From NCBI GenBank assembly GCA_020055645.1, contig CM034546.1, forward strand, positions 109,895,375 through 109,959,374: 64,000 bases of DNA, written 5' to 3'. The notes below the pieces were generated by a model. The model worked only from the letters and a program-made list of their open reading frames with translations, ran no database searches and was not told the DNA's origin. Origin of the DNA: Tomocerus qinae (Eukaryota; Arthropoda; Collembola; Entomobryomorpha; Tomoceridae). Both the position numbers and the translations under genes were made by a program. Of the stretch, positions 1 through 11,047 are shown in pieces. Every line of letters begins with the position of its first letter. The stretch's first letter is position 1.

Positions 1-569
1 GGACAGCCAAACCAGCCTCAACAAGCTCTACACGTCAACGGAGAGTTAAAGCCTAATGGAAAACTTTAAACGTTTATTTTATCACAAGTCTAAATTATCG
101 CGACTAACCCACTCGCCATTGCTCCTGTTTCTCTGCTCTGTTAATAGTTACTTCTCTAATCTTCATTTTTTCTATCGATGTTTCCGATTAGCTACTTTGC
201 CAAAATATTTTACCTCTTTAAATGCTACATTACAATAAATAGGTACCTACTTATTTCTTCTGCCATTCTATATCAGTCTCACTTTATACATCGATGCCTC
301 CTAAATAAATAAAACTACTATAAAGAGATATAGGGCAACTATTTTCTTATGCATACACAATTTTACTGAACAATACAGTAAATTAAATCTGGCTCGACAA
401 TGCGAAATTAGTAACTCGTCCCTAATGGGGAACAATAACTTAGTTTTAAAACATGTACCATGCATTTGACGAATCAGCCGTAGCCCGTGTTCCCAACAGG
501 TCTCTACATTTATAAAATATTAAATTGTGTGCGACTGAGCATTGAGAAATTGAGATCCGTATATAGCAT
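1..569. other. 3' flank of the Gr gene, no gene seen
   Basis: This stretch lies downstream of the minus-strand Gr stop codon. It is AT-rich and has no open frame that resembles a protein. On the minus strand a TATAAA hexamer (plus TTTATA, 509-514) lies about 55 bases past the stop, and AATAAA (plus TTTATT, 73-78) lies much further on. Either could be a polyadenylation signal, but the sequence alone does not decide. A 60-codon plus-strand frame at 56-238 looks like chance. Confidence 0.5.
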
Positions 570-2570
570 TCAGTATCCTACAGCGAAGTTAGTAAAAAAT
601 TCCCATGTATTTTCTGTTTGCTCAATGAGAGATTTTGGAGCGATTTGATTGATTTTCACTTCGTCTTTCAAGGCCAAAGCAGGAGTGAATTGAATTACGA
701 TGATAAAGTAAGAGAATATGGTGCCAATAATTCCAACTAAGAATGCTTTATCGATCACATAGTATTTTCCTCCTGAAATAGCGTTTTCAAAGTGACCCGA
801 GTAGCTCATGTACATACTCAGCATGAAAAATATCTCCTCCTCCGATTTCCTCCCCAGGAGGCCTTTTCGGCGAATTACATCTAGACCTCTCATTGCCTCT
901 TCGCCTACTTCAACCTATAACAAAAAACAATTTTGCATTCACAACCAGCTATTCAAATACCTATTGCGAATTCTAGAAACAAGAGCAAGGCTGAGTACTT
1001 ACCACGCTAGAAGTGACTATAAAGAACATTGCTATTGTTTGGAAAAGATATACTCCAATGAAAATTGAGTCGAGCTGTCTTGCACCTTTAAATTCAACTT
1101 TGTCAGACACGCTTTTGTATCCATAATAGACTTCAAAACAAATGCTGATGACTTGCGTAGAATAATATGACTCCACTGTATTAGCGAATAAAGTGTCCGT
1201 CCCGTCAATTAGATCCTTATTATGTAGATACGTAATGTAGAAATACATCTACTATTTAAATATTTATAACTACCACCTGTTCATTAATCTGTATTTGAAT
1301 TATACCAATAGTACTACATGATCCTTAAATAGATGATCATATCCAGTTCTAGTGGCATTTTTCTCCTCACGAGTTTTTCCACCTTCGCCTTTATGAAGGA
1401 CACGCTCCAGCCGATCGTTCCATTCTTTATAAGCATTGGTGAGGATTTTACTTTTGTACATAAGGAGAAAAACGTAGGCTTTCGATGTCCAGATGATGTA
1501 AATGAACAAAAATGTTCCAAAGATTCTGAGTATGACAAAGTACTGATGGCAGTGTATATTTACCTCAAACAATCGCGATAGAAGAATCATAAACAAAGCT
1601 GGTCCTCCTGAATATTAAGTTTTTAGATCACATAAGATATTCTATATACATTATGATATAAAGAGAAAAGTGCAGTTTTAGAGGATAGTTTGCAACTTAC
1701 CCCCAGAAATCGGGGAAAAATTGACAATAAATAACATCACGAGAATAAAGATGAAAAATCCGTAGAAGAGTAACACTTGGATCATATATTTTCGCACCCC
1801 TTCGGCAACATCGATTTTCAGCAATTCCACCGAATTTGTCCAAAATGTGAAGTAGTTTGTTATCGCTGATTTTCGCTTGATAAAGTTGATATCAGCCACA
1901 ATGATATGGATAAGGGAGCACATAAGGATGAGAACAGGTGCAAAATTACGTGTCATTATGAATACTTCTTCAATTCGAAGCACTTTTATTTTCTTGACCA
2001 AACCTTCGCCACAATGATCAAGTGCCATAACCTCCTCGGTTAAGCTGATTGATAGATCTGGTGTTCTTCCAGGAAAATTGAGAACCATTCCCACAGCGCT
2101 TCATTAATTAAAACAAATGCAACTCCTGATTACAATTGCGTTTTAAAGGAATAGATTTTCCATTATATGTGATTGTAAAAATAATTTTAATATCTCATGC
2201 CAAAATCTTACCCAATAGTTACGAGGATGAAGATGAGAACAAAGAATATACTTGTTATGGTATACCCAAGTCCTACTGCTGATAACATTTTAAATCGAAA
2301 TTGATAAGAGCCATCTCTAGCTTTTTTTGACAGCAATGGTATACGAAAACATGGGTACTTCCAAAAGTAACGGTAAGGTGCGAAGGCCTTATACATATTG
2401 TCTGCTAAAGGGCGATCTCCAGCAGGAACTGTTTCCTCTATGTGAAGAACCGACTCCTTTTGATACTGAGGAATCTCCGCTAATTTCTTCCCAGCAAAAA
2501 ATCCTCCTGATACATTTTCTTTCGAGCCGTCGGCTTTGTCTGTTACAGAAGATAAACTACTAGCCGCCAT
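570..2570 (-). CDS. Gustatory-receptor-family chemoreceptor (7tm_7), complete, five exons
   Basis: This is a seven-transmembrane chemoreceptor of the arthropod Gr family, expected in the dendritic membrane of sensory neurons as a ligand-gated cation channel; the ligand cannot be told. Exons on the minus strand are 2570-2212, 2098-1701, 1607-1306, 1248-1003 and 914-570. Introns have GT...AG borders, phases 2, 1, 0 and 0, and lengths of about 54-113 bp. The lengths sum to 1650 bp, giving 549 residues plus stop with no frame break. Hydrophobic segments lie near residues 95-119, 172-190, 224-247, 276-302, 377-396, 411-435 and 493-511. The last ends SYFIIVIQF (503-511), a variant of the family TYhhhhhQF motif, preceded by GGKYYVIDK. 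Phase-0 introns before the last two exons fit the conserved Gr intron pattern. The start ATG has a good context (CAAAATGG). The N-terminal tail of about 95 residues is long for a Gr. The family call is strong; the subfamily is unknown. Confidence 0.88.
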
Positions 2571-2881
2571 TTTGATTTGAAGCTCTAATTTGTCACTTTA
2601 CAATATTTTTGAGTTTTAGTAGAGTGGATTGCTAACGGCTTGCGTCGTGTTCAAACTTTGTATGAAAACTTCATCCCTCTGAATTTACTTGTATGCATTT
2701 CCAATCAGAATGAGACTTTTTGAAATAGAGCTAGGAAGTTTAATTTCTATAGTGATGTAATACCGTGACTGACAGATAGTTGGTAAAGTTGTACAACGTT
2801 GCACCAGATTCAGGAATAAGTCCAATTCAAAAGGCGAATTGCGAATTCATTCCACTACAGAATTAATTTCGTTACATTATT
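2571..2881 (-). promoter_or_regulatory. Presumed proximal promoter region of the Gr gene
   Basis: About 310 bases separate the Gr start codon from the first foldback element. They hold no open frame of note and are inferred to contain the 5' UTR and core promoter of the minus-strand Gr gene. I could not assign a TATA box or initiator with confidence. Confidence 0.35.
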
Positions 2882-3163
2882 GAGGGCATCACAGTATTTT
2901 GATCCCCATGGCTACTCCCCCACATACAGTAATGCCCTACCCAAAATAACAAAAATTTTGCACCCAAGTTGGAGGAGCTCATGGCATTGGCAATTTGGGT
3001 GTGGATTCTGAAAACTGCTGTTACTATTGACTTCACGTGTTGAGCAGCCACACAAGACCCCATTCAAAAATCGGAACTTGGGTGCAAAATTTTTGTTATT
3101 TTGGGTAGGGCATTACTGTATGTGGGGGAGTAGCCATGGGGATCAAAATACTGTGGAGGGCAT
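2882..3163. mobile_element. Foldback MITE-like element, perfect 81-bp inverted repeats, 8-bp target duplication
   Basis: Bases 2890-2970 and 3075-3155 are perfect reverse complements over all 81 positions, separated by a 104-base loop (2971-3074). The element begins CACAGTATTTTGATC and ends with its complement. It is flanked on both sides by the direct repeat GAGGGCAT (2882-2889 and 3156-3163), an 8-bp target-site duplication. The 266-bp body has no transposase, so it is a non-autonomous element moved in trans. An 8-bp duplication is known for hAT and P-type transposons among others. The termini do not match the usual hAT CAGNG start, so the superfamily is left open. Perfect arm identity suggests a recent insertion or arm homogenisation. 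Confidence 0.88.
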
Positions 3164-3294
3164 AGTATTGATAATGGTAGTTTTAACATTATTTTGCACA
3201 TGTGGAGGTTCGTCAGTAAAATGTAAACCATAATATTCAGCATTCAGCTGTCGAGAAATCTAGGTTTTGTCGGTGGACCACCCCTCGTTATTAG

Positions 3295-3771
3295 TTAAGG
3301 TTGCTCATCACGCCTGCATAGCAACCGCATGGGCCTATCTAAATGCGTGTTAAAAAATGCTTTATATCAAGCATTATTCCTCCCTAAGATTACGGCCGAT
3401 TTTTATGAGACTTACATTTTTGGAATCCTGGACTATCGAGGAACACAGGAGTGCGGATGGACTTTTGATATTATTGCTTTAAATGGTGCAAAAAAATCAA
3501 CATTGTATAAAAACTAAAACTGATTCACTTTTTTTGGAATTCGATTTTTTTAAAAGCATTTAAAGCAATAATATCAAAAGTCCATCCGCCCTCCTGTGTT
3601 CCTCAATAGTCCAGGATTCCATAAAAAGAGTTTTTAATTGAATTTTCCGAGTCTCATAAAAATCGGCCGTAATCTTCGGGAGGAATAAAGCTTAATTGAT
3701 GTAAAGCATTTTTTAACACGCATTTAGATAGGCCCATGCGGTTTCTATGCAGGCGTGATGAGCAACCTTAA
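3295..3771. mobile_element. Long foldback element with TTAA at both ends (piggyBac/Kolobok-type MITE)
   Basis: The left arm (about 3299-3485) and right arm (about 3557-3767) are inverted copies of high but imperfect identity around a loop of about 70 bases. Both outer ends carry TTAA (3295-3298, 3768-3771), the target duplication typical of piggyBac and Kolobok transposons. The termini read GGTTGCTCATCACGCCTGCA. The right arm is about 24 bases longer, mainly from extra sequence near 3620-3650. The left terminus contains its own small stem (GGTTGCT at 3299 pairing with AGCAACC at 3321). No transposase is encoded. It starts only 131 bases after the previous element ends. Confidence 0.82.
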
Positions 3772-6700
3772 GGTGTTATTAATTATGTTTATGGATTTAT
3801 GTAGTCAAGACGCATCCCTTATCCGTTAAAGTATTTACAATGTGATATATATGCATCAGTAGGCTCATTTTGCCCCTTTGTGCTGTGTAGAAAAGGTGGA
3901 TTTTACATTTGAAATGGGGAATCCCTAGGCTTTTCCAGTACCTAGAGACCCAATGCCGTCATAGTCGTCTTGTCGATGTTCATAAGTGTGAGTGCATGAG
4001 AAAAGCATTCTTGCCACAATCGTTTTGAGTTAGAGGATTGAGTTTAGATAAGATTGAGCCAAAGAAAAGAGAGAAAGGCAAGGACGATAGATTTCAAAAT
4101 AGAGGAGATCAAGTTTGCTCTGTTGTGCTTCACTTACTTGCTTTGCTTTTGCTCGCTGAACTAAACTTTATCTACAGCTTGAATAACTTTATTTTGAGAA
4201 TAGGATTTGATTTCCCTTCCCTAAACTCAACAGTGAAGTGTAATGCAGTGCATAAGAGCATAGACTGTGCAATCTGAATGGCCAACTACACTATAGTGTT
4301 TATTGATAGTACTACAAAGTGCAAGCATATAGTGTATGGACACATATCGCAAGAAAAACAAGTTTGTCCTATAATAAACATAACTAAGATACAGTCTATT
4401 ATTGTACTTTATTTACTGTAGTCCAATCCTACATGTGTTCTGCTCTGTGCAGTGTGCACCAAATGCTATAAGGATATACTTGTGTTTAAACTTGTAATGT
4501 GAAGTAGTTACACAAACTATATGACATGTACATAAGCCTGTAGTAGTAGTAAAGAATGAGAAGACAGGAAATATTCAGGTTGCTCCGTTGCTAGTGAACT
4601 CATCGTCAGATACAATAACATCTCAAAACCGAATGCACTAGTTTGCTTATGGGCTGATTCTGCTTGGCTCTGATATCGCGTATAGAAATCTTGGCATGCT
4701 CTGCCCTCGTCTGTTTAACTCACTTTGCTCCGTTATTGTGTGTGTATATAAAAGATGCATATAAGGAAAATTGGGTGGGCTGCGTTTTGCGTTGCGGTAG
4801 TGCAGATAACAGATCGTAGTAGTAGTAGCTAGTAGTAGTAGTAGTTGGAGCACGTACACTATCGATGTAACAGACAGAATAGTCAGAGTAACTAAGGCTG
4901 AGAGTTGAGACAGAAATTGTTAGCTTTCCACGATATATATAAATTCTCGGGTGGTTTGGCTTCCGTAAGTACATTCGAGAGTCTGTCCTCTAAGGGTTAA
5001 AAAGATTCTTATACATACACTTTATAGTGTCCTTGTATTGTGTTGGCTGGGATCCTCTTCATTATGTCTGTGAGATACTTTGTTATTGTTAGTCCTTCTA
5101 GTGAGTGTATCTAGACTTTCATCCTAAGTATTGGTTTATGCATAAGAATCCACTTATGGAAATATGCGATATGGAATGAAATACAACTGTGCACCTATTT
5201 ACTACCTCCACCCACCATATTATGTATATACTTGTATTAACATGTATACTTTACCTAGTTATCTGATATCTGTCTACTAGTCACCTACTTACATATCGGT
5301 ATTTATCTTATAGCTATTTTAAAGCTCTTGGATAATAAAACAATGTTCACAGTGGGTGGATGAATTTTGAGGAAGGAAAAGCTAAACAGAGGGAAACCAG
5401 GCCAGGCCACAAAAACCTTGTCTGTCCTGTGCAAAGGGACATTGTACTACAAAATGCAGTAAATTCTCATAATTCAAAGAATATTCTGCACAGACCAAAA
5501 ATGACACTAGTGAATTACAATGGTAGACTTGAACCGAGGTACCCTTAGCTTCTCTCTGCATTATATTTTCCTTTGTCATTTGTTAAGTTGTGTCTACTAT
5601 GTTTAGTGGAATGTCTTTACACATAGATAAACAGCTCACCACTGGAAAACAAAGTCGGGATGCTTCCTTCTGTCTGTTGCTTTTATGTACCTTGCATTTC
5701 GCTACTTTTCTTGTTGCTTCCTCTGTAGACTTGTCTTCTTTCTTGCAATTTACAATGAGAAAACTTGGCAAGTTAGTGAATTGAGGTTTCATTAGGTCTG
5801 TGTTTAAAGGGCACACATTATCTAGATAAAAGGTAAACAGAAAGTAGAAATATGTACCTTAGTTTAATTTCAGTGGACTGTGTATCATGCTGTTAAAGAA
5901 GTGTCTGTTGCTGTAGTACTTACGTGCAAATTCTCTCCCTCCCTTGGTACATGAGAAAAGAGTGCGAATGGTGTAGTCGCAGTATCTGCAAACTACTTAC
6001 TTAGCAGAGATACTTATGTGTTTCATCTCTCTTTTCCCTGTTCGTGTTGTTCCGTTTCTAGGATTGTAATTCAACCTTAGACGTGCTTTGAATATCTTAC
6101 GGATTTTGTCGACGAGCTGCGTGAAATGTGAAAGTGCCAGTATAGTTTCAAAGTAAGTACCTACGTAAGTGTATTAGAGTGTTCTCGGTGAAAAACTCTA
6201 TAAGGAGGAGGAGAGGAAGATGGATAATATACGTTACCTTAGATGGGTATCATCAGGAAAGGAGTGAGTGCATTGCATATTATTATAGAAGGACTTGACT
6301 TGAATGTCTCTTAATGCTTAAGTAAGATATATCTGTAATTGTATTACAGAGCCATAAGAAATATGAATTTAGGAACATTTCATCTATCTATCTTCTTTTG
6401 CTTCGTTCCTTTACGTTTCCTTTTCAGAGATCCTGGCTTACTTAGTGAAGATAGGACCATTTACTCCCGAGAAGGAAAATCCTTTCATTTCGTCTTACTT
6501 TCGCATACATTCATATTCATACACGATCTCTCTTAATTATTCACAAACACATCCACTTTCCTATAACTCTTCGGATTTATTTCCCAGTGCACAATAAGAA
6601 TACTCATAATAGAACCTTGCGGCACTTTCCGCTGCGAAATTTCTTGACTTTTCCTTCCTTTTAATTAAACTTCCTTTGATGCTGAATGTATAACTGACGG

Positions 6701-9700
6701 GCTTGCCCACTCGATGTTTTTGTGGCTGAAAAGGCTTCATGATAACGCATAATTGGAAATGCGGAGGAATAAAATGCTTTGGCTTCCCACAAATACGGGG
6801 CACAAAGGAAAATTCTACGCAACTTCGTCTGGCTGCGGTAATGTTACGTGATGTATAGTGTGAAGTGAAGGATGAAGTGAAAGCGCGGTGAAAGTGCGTG
6901 AACACATACAAATGCCACATTTGCAATAGGACACATCTAATTTTATTCGTTACTTTCTGTCAGCAGTCACTATCTACAAAACTACAAATACTAACTAGTC
7001 GGATTCTATAAACTAAAACGCTTCCTAAGAAAACTTGTGCTTTCTCCCCTCCTCCCCATTACTAAAGGTATGTATACTATATCACACCGGAACCATCATT
7101 ATATCCAAATCTCAATAAAAATAAAATACTTTAATGAAATCCTGCTTATTGCTTCTACCATGTTAATAACAGGTCATTACTAGTCATACCTCTATGCGTG
7201 GAAAATGTTCCTCTTTATTATTATATGCGTATTAGTGCCTATAGGTGTATATTGCATCCGAATTTATGCACAGTGCAGTGGAGGAATAAAAATAAAAGAT
7301 AATGTTCTCCACGCACTCCTCTTTCACATAGAACTATATTTACCAACATGGGACGCACTTAAGTTAGGCTTCGTTGCTCTAGCCCAACCATTCCATTTCA
7401 CTTCACTCCACTGATAAGAATATTCATAAAAACTATACATAAAATAAAAACCCCTTAAATAATACATAGACATTTTATCAAGAATTGCTTCCTGCAAACC
7501 TACAAACATCCCAACACTATATTTGTCCCTTGTGAACACATAAGCATAACCATGGGACAATATCACCATTTTCCCTTTCAAAATACACGCCTGTATTCAT
7601 ATTTACGGGTGCTTAGGAATACTACAATGCATACTACGAGCCTGGAGGGGAATTTCTTGCTTTGATACAACTACATACATAACATCACATACTACTACAT
7701 ATTTTCTATCTAATGTATCATAACTTCATAACCAACGGGGCTCTCTATGTGACAAGACAAGGTACACCAACTTTAAGAAAGTAAACATTACATCCTAAAA
7801 TGTAGGATCTGTCACAAACTATTTATTGTATTTGTATTTAGACGAATGAATAAAAATCTCCCGCGTGGAAACTAGGGGACATTTTCAAACAGTCCCAAAC
7901 ATACAAACTGAAAACTAATTGGGGAGGAAAGTTAGTATTATATATGGTGAACAGAACCCCAGTAGCTACGAGTGAGTGCTTCTATCCTTTAGCATCCAGT
8001 CTTGCTTGAATGTCTTTATAATATAAGCAAATGGGTACCTACCTAAACTTGGCTACACGATGTTTGTAACAAACAAGCATAAAATGGGATTCTCTAAACG
8101 CAGATAATAAAAGAGCAGACATAGTGTAATAAAATTTTGCGCCCTTTAGTGCCTATACTTTTACAATATATACCAGACCAGTGAAAGATACTATATTCAC
8201 ACAGCCTAATAGTGCAGATAGCATCAAAGCTCCCTCCAACATTATTTTAAACTGTTTTCTATGTAGATGCGTACTCTTACAATAGAAATTGTTATATTTA
8301 TATATCACTTCTAGCATACCTACCGTGGTATGCAAACTTGTATAAACTATTTTTGCTTTTTCCCCTTAGGTGAATTCTGTACTTTTCTCGTGTTGCTCCG
8401 GAAAACGCGTAAGCAAGGTGGTTGTGCAATGTGCATGATAGTATTTACTACTAGAAGCAGAAACTACTACATATGTAGTATCCAAATATCAGGGAAGAGT
8501 AACAAAATATCAAACAGAAAGGCCCACTTTAACATGATGTCGACCCTGAGAAATTGTCTGTAATTTGCAACCAGTATTATATGCAAATTTTTTGATATAC
8601 ATTACATATGGTAGTGATATATCTTGTATATGTATGTATACACCTACTTAGGAGAAGAATGATGTTTTACTAGCTGATTCCCTTTGCTCAGAAAAATATT
8701 ACATTACATTAAATTACATTGTATTACACATCCAAATGTTGTAAATTCTAACGTATTAAATAGGACACGGGTTCTAAGCTTAACTTTGACTGGGTGAGAC
8801 GCGGAAATATATGGGAAGCATTTCGATAAACCTGCCTTGCACAAGAAATAGTATATCCTAGGAAGATCAGCAGTTTCGCCCCAGAGCAGTGAGGTGAGCA
8901 AGCTTTTCATTCTCCCTATACCATGGTAAATTGATGTTAGTGCCCACAAAGGCAGATGATAGAGATAGAGGGGATATCTTTTATGCTATGTTTCTAGGAT
9001 CTCTTACATGGGACTTGTGAGTAGGTAGTTTGAGTGTCCATTTCTCTTTACTATGAATTGCATTGCATTTGATTTGGTTTGGTGTAGCTTTCATGTGGCC
9101 ACGCTCTATAGACCACCACTAGTTTGTTTTCCTGACAATCCCACTCTAGACTAAGTATTATTGATGCTCTTAGCCAGCTAATACAAATGGTAAGTGAGCC
9201 ATTAAATTGCATCTTACATCATGAGAGGTCAGCATGACTTCTTCCCCTTTTCTTCCAGCAGAGCAGAGACGTGAAATGTGAGACTCCAGGACTCAGCCCA
9301 CTCTCTTTTAAGAATCTAACTTATTTTCCTACTCGAATCTCGTTAAAACAGCTGAAAAAAGCAAAAAGTAAGACTCCGAGTGAAGTGAAAGTAAAATGAA
9401 AGTGAAAGGAAAGTCAGTTAAGTGGTTTTGGTCTGCTCTGGTTTGTCGCGGAGGCGAGGGTGCTCCTTTCCGACTTCTTTACTCCTACACTTTCCTTTAA
9501 CAACTCTGCAATACCTTTCCTTTAATAACTATATAGCACTAAAACACTATAAGGTAATAGAAAAGACATATATGTCAGGGCAATGTGACTTCTCCTTCAG
9601 TCAACCTCATTATTAATTATCCACACTCTACTCCATAAAATATAAGGAAATGTGCGTGTCGGTGTCTTCGTGTGCACTTTGTCGCAGTTAGCTATGAAAT

Positions 9701-10564
9701 ATTCATAGTACAAAAGGACAAATACCTATGCAAATAATTTCTCCTTGATTGAAGGTGATATAAAGAGCTACATTATAGTTCGACTTTATGTCAATTCACA
9801 ATCTTCTAAAAAATTCAAGATGAAGAGTGTAAGAAAGTCAGAAAAAGGATCAGATCAAAGTTCTTCCGTATATTACGTGTAAGTTGGATTCACGAAGCAT
9901 GTATAAATACACGTGAGAAGAATCACATATTTCCTTTTTCTTTAAGTACCACAGCGCACTACGCATAATGCTGAATTACTAAAATTTTAGTAAGAAATGT
10001 AGACCTAGGAATATCATTTAATCGTTGTAGACTTGTATACTGAATACGTAAAGAAGAAGCATCTTCATCGCATGGGAATCAGCGCTTCAAATCACTCACT
10101 TTAACTTTACCTATTACACATGAATATAGAGTATAGCTATCTGTATAGATAATGTGTAGTATAAAGAAGGTTGCTACAGGAAGAGCTTGAAAGGTGTAAG
10201 TGTGGGGGAAATTGGGTTTTAGAAAGTAGGGAATCCTCTTACGATGCCATCAACTCAACGCTACAGATATTCTTCTTCATCCTCCTCCTACCACTGTAAA
10301 TATTACCACTACGAACTCTTCCACTATCAACCAGCACAATTTCACACATTCTTCTCCATACTACAACCACAGAAGGAAACTGTGATGAAAAATAAAATAA
10401 CTATTAAGAAATTATGGTACTCTTACTTCGTAGGTTTTAGTGATACTTGAGAATATCTGGAGGGTCGCCTATGCATGACTGTAATATCATACATGAAAAT
10501 AGAATTATATCTTAACGAGAACTGTGATAACGGATAATTATAAGATATTGTTAGTTGTTGCCTG
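3772..10564. other. Intergenic DNA, no gene recognised
   Basis: This AT-rich stretch lies between the foldback elements and the satellite. Its open frames, including one of 121 codons on the minus strand at 6561-6926, are no longer than chance allows at this composition and resemble no family I know. Apart from the TAG microsatellite noted separately I see no structured feature. Confidence 0.5.
4816..4845. repeat. TAG trinucleotide microsatellite
   Basis: Two short runs of the GTA/TAG triplet (4816-4828 and 4831-4845) are interrupted by CT. Shorter TAG runs recur elsewhere, for example near 22905 and 28321, so this triplet appears over-represented in the window. Confidence 0.8.
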
Positions 10565-10596
10565 TTATTAAGTAACGGAGTTATTAAGTAACGGAG
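10565..10596. repeat. Two tandem copies of a 16-bp unit
   Basis: TTATTAAGTAACGGAG occurs twice head to tail (10565-10580, 10581-10596), followed by TTAC. The core AAGTAACGGAG reappears in inverted orientation near 12565-12575, beyond the end of the large satellite, so it might mark the boundary of a composite repeat element. Confidence 0.85.
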
Positions 10597-10618
10597 TTAC
10601 TTTATAGCCATGACCAAT

Positions 10619-10637
10619 CTGTCTGTCTGTCTGTCTG
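10619..10637. repeat. CTGT tetranucleotide microsatellite
   Basis: Nearly five copies of CTGT lie between the 16-bp duplication and the satellite array. Confidence 0.85.
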
Positions 10638-10689
10638 CTGTTCGCACATACGGAATTCTCATGAACATTGCAATACACACAGACAAGCA

Positions 10690-11047
10690 CAGCACTGCAC
10701 TGGAGCGAGGGTAATGCATTCACGGTGTGGTGACGTGAGGGAAAGAGGTGATCACATTTAGGCTACAGCGTAGTGTTGTTGTTGTTGAGGAGTGAGGGCA
10801 ATGCATACATGCACGGTGCGGTAAGGGACGGTAGAGTTCGTAACGGACAAAGAATTATTTTGACTTTTTGGTATTTGAATTACTTTTACCTGAGGAGTTG
10901 GTTCTTCAGTAGTATCAACTTTTTGGAAATTTGAGTGAGTGTTGAAGAATTGGGTCAAAGGACAAAGGTTCTTTTGACTTTTTGATTTTTACATCGCCTG
11001 CAGCAGTGTACAGATAACCGAAAAAGGACTGGGTTGAGGATCATACA
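10690..11047. repeat. Diverged sub-repeats leading into the satellite
   Basis: Two related segments share the words GAGGG, AATGCAT and CACGGTG (near 10705-10740 and 10794-10830). Two others share GGACAAAG and TTTTGACTTTTTG (near 10846-10870 and 10960-10985). The last 45 or so bases before 11048 resemble the tail of a satellite unit, so the array has a partial unit at its left edge. Confidence 0.6.

Noticed and set aside
1314..1538. A 74-codon minus-strand frame overlapping Gr exon 3
   Set aside because: It is the wrong frame. The other frame continues the receptor from exon 2 and carries membrane segment 4.
1300..1596. A possible extra intron inside Gr exon 3 (GAG|GTAAATA near 1563)
   Set aside because: The reading frame runs straight through this GT with good Gr-like sequence, so no intron is needed.
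2872..3233. Two open frames on opposite strands that encode the same peptide (LGAKFLLFWVGHY...)
   Set aside because: The identity is produced by the perfect inverted repeat of the foldback element; neither is a gene.
6561..6926. A 121-codon minus-strand frame
   Set aside because: It shows no recognisable domain, has low-information composition and no supporting splice sites; chance is likely.
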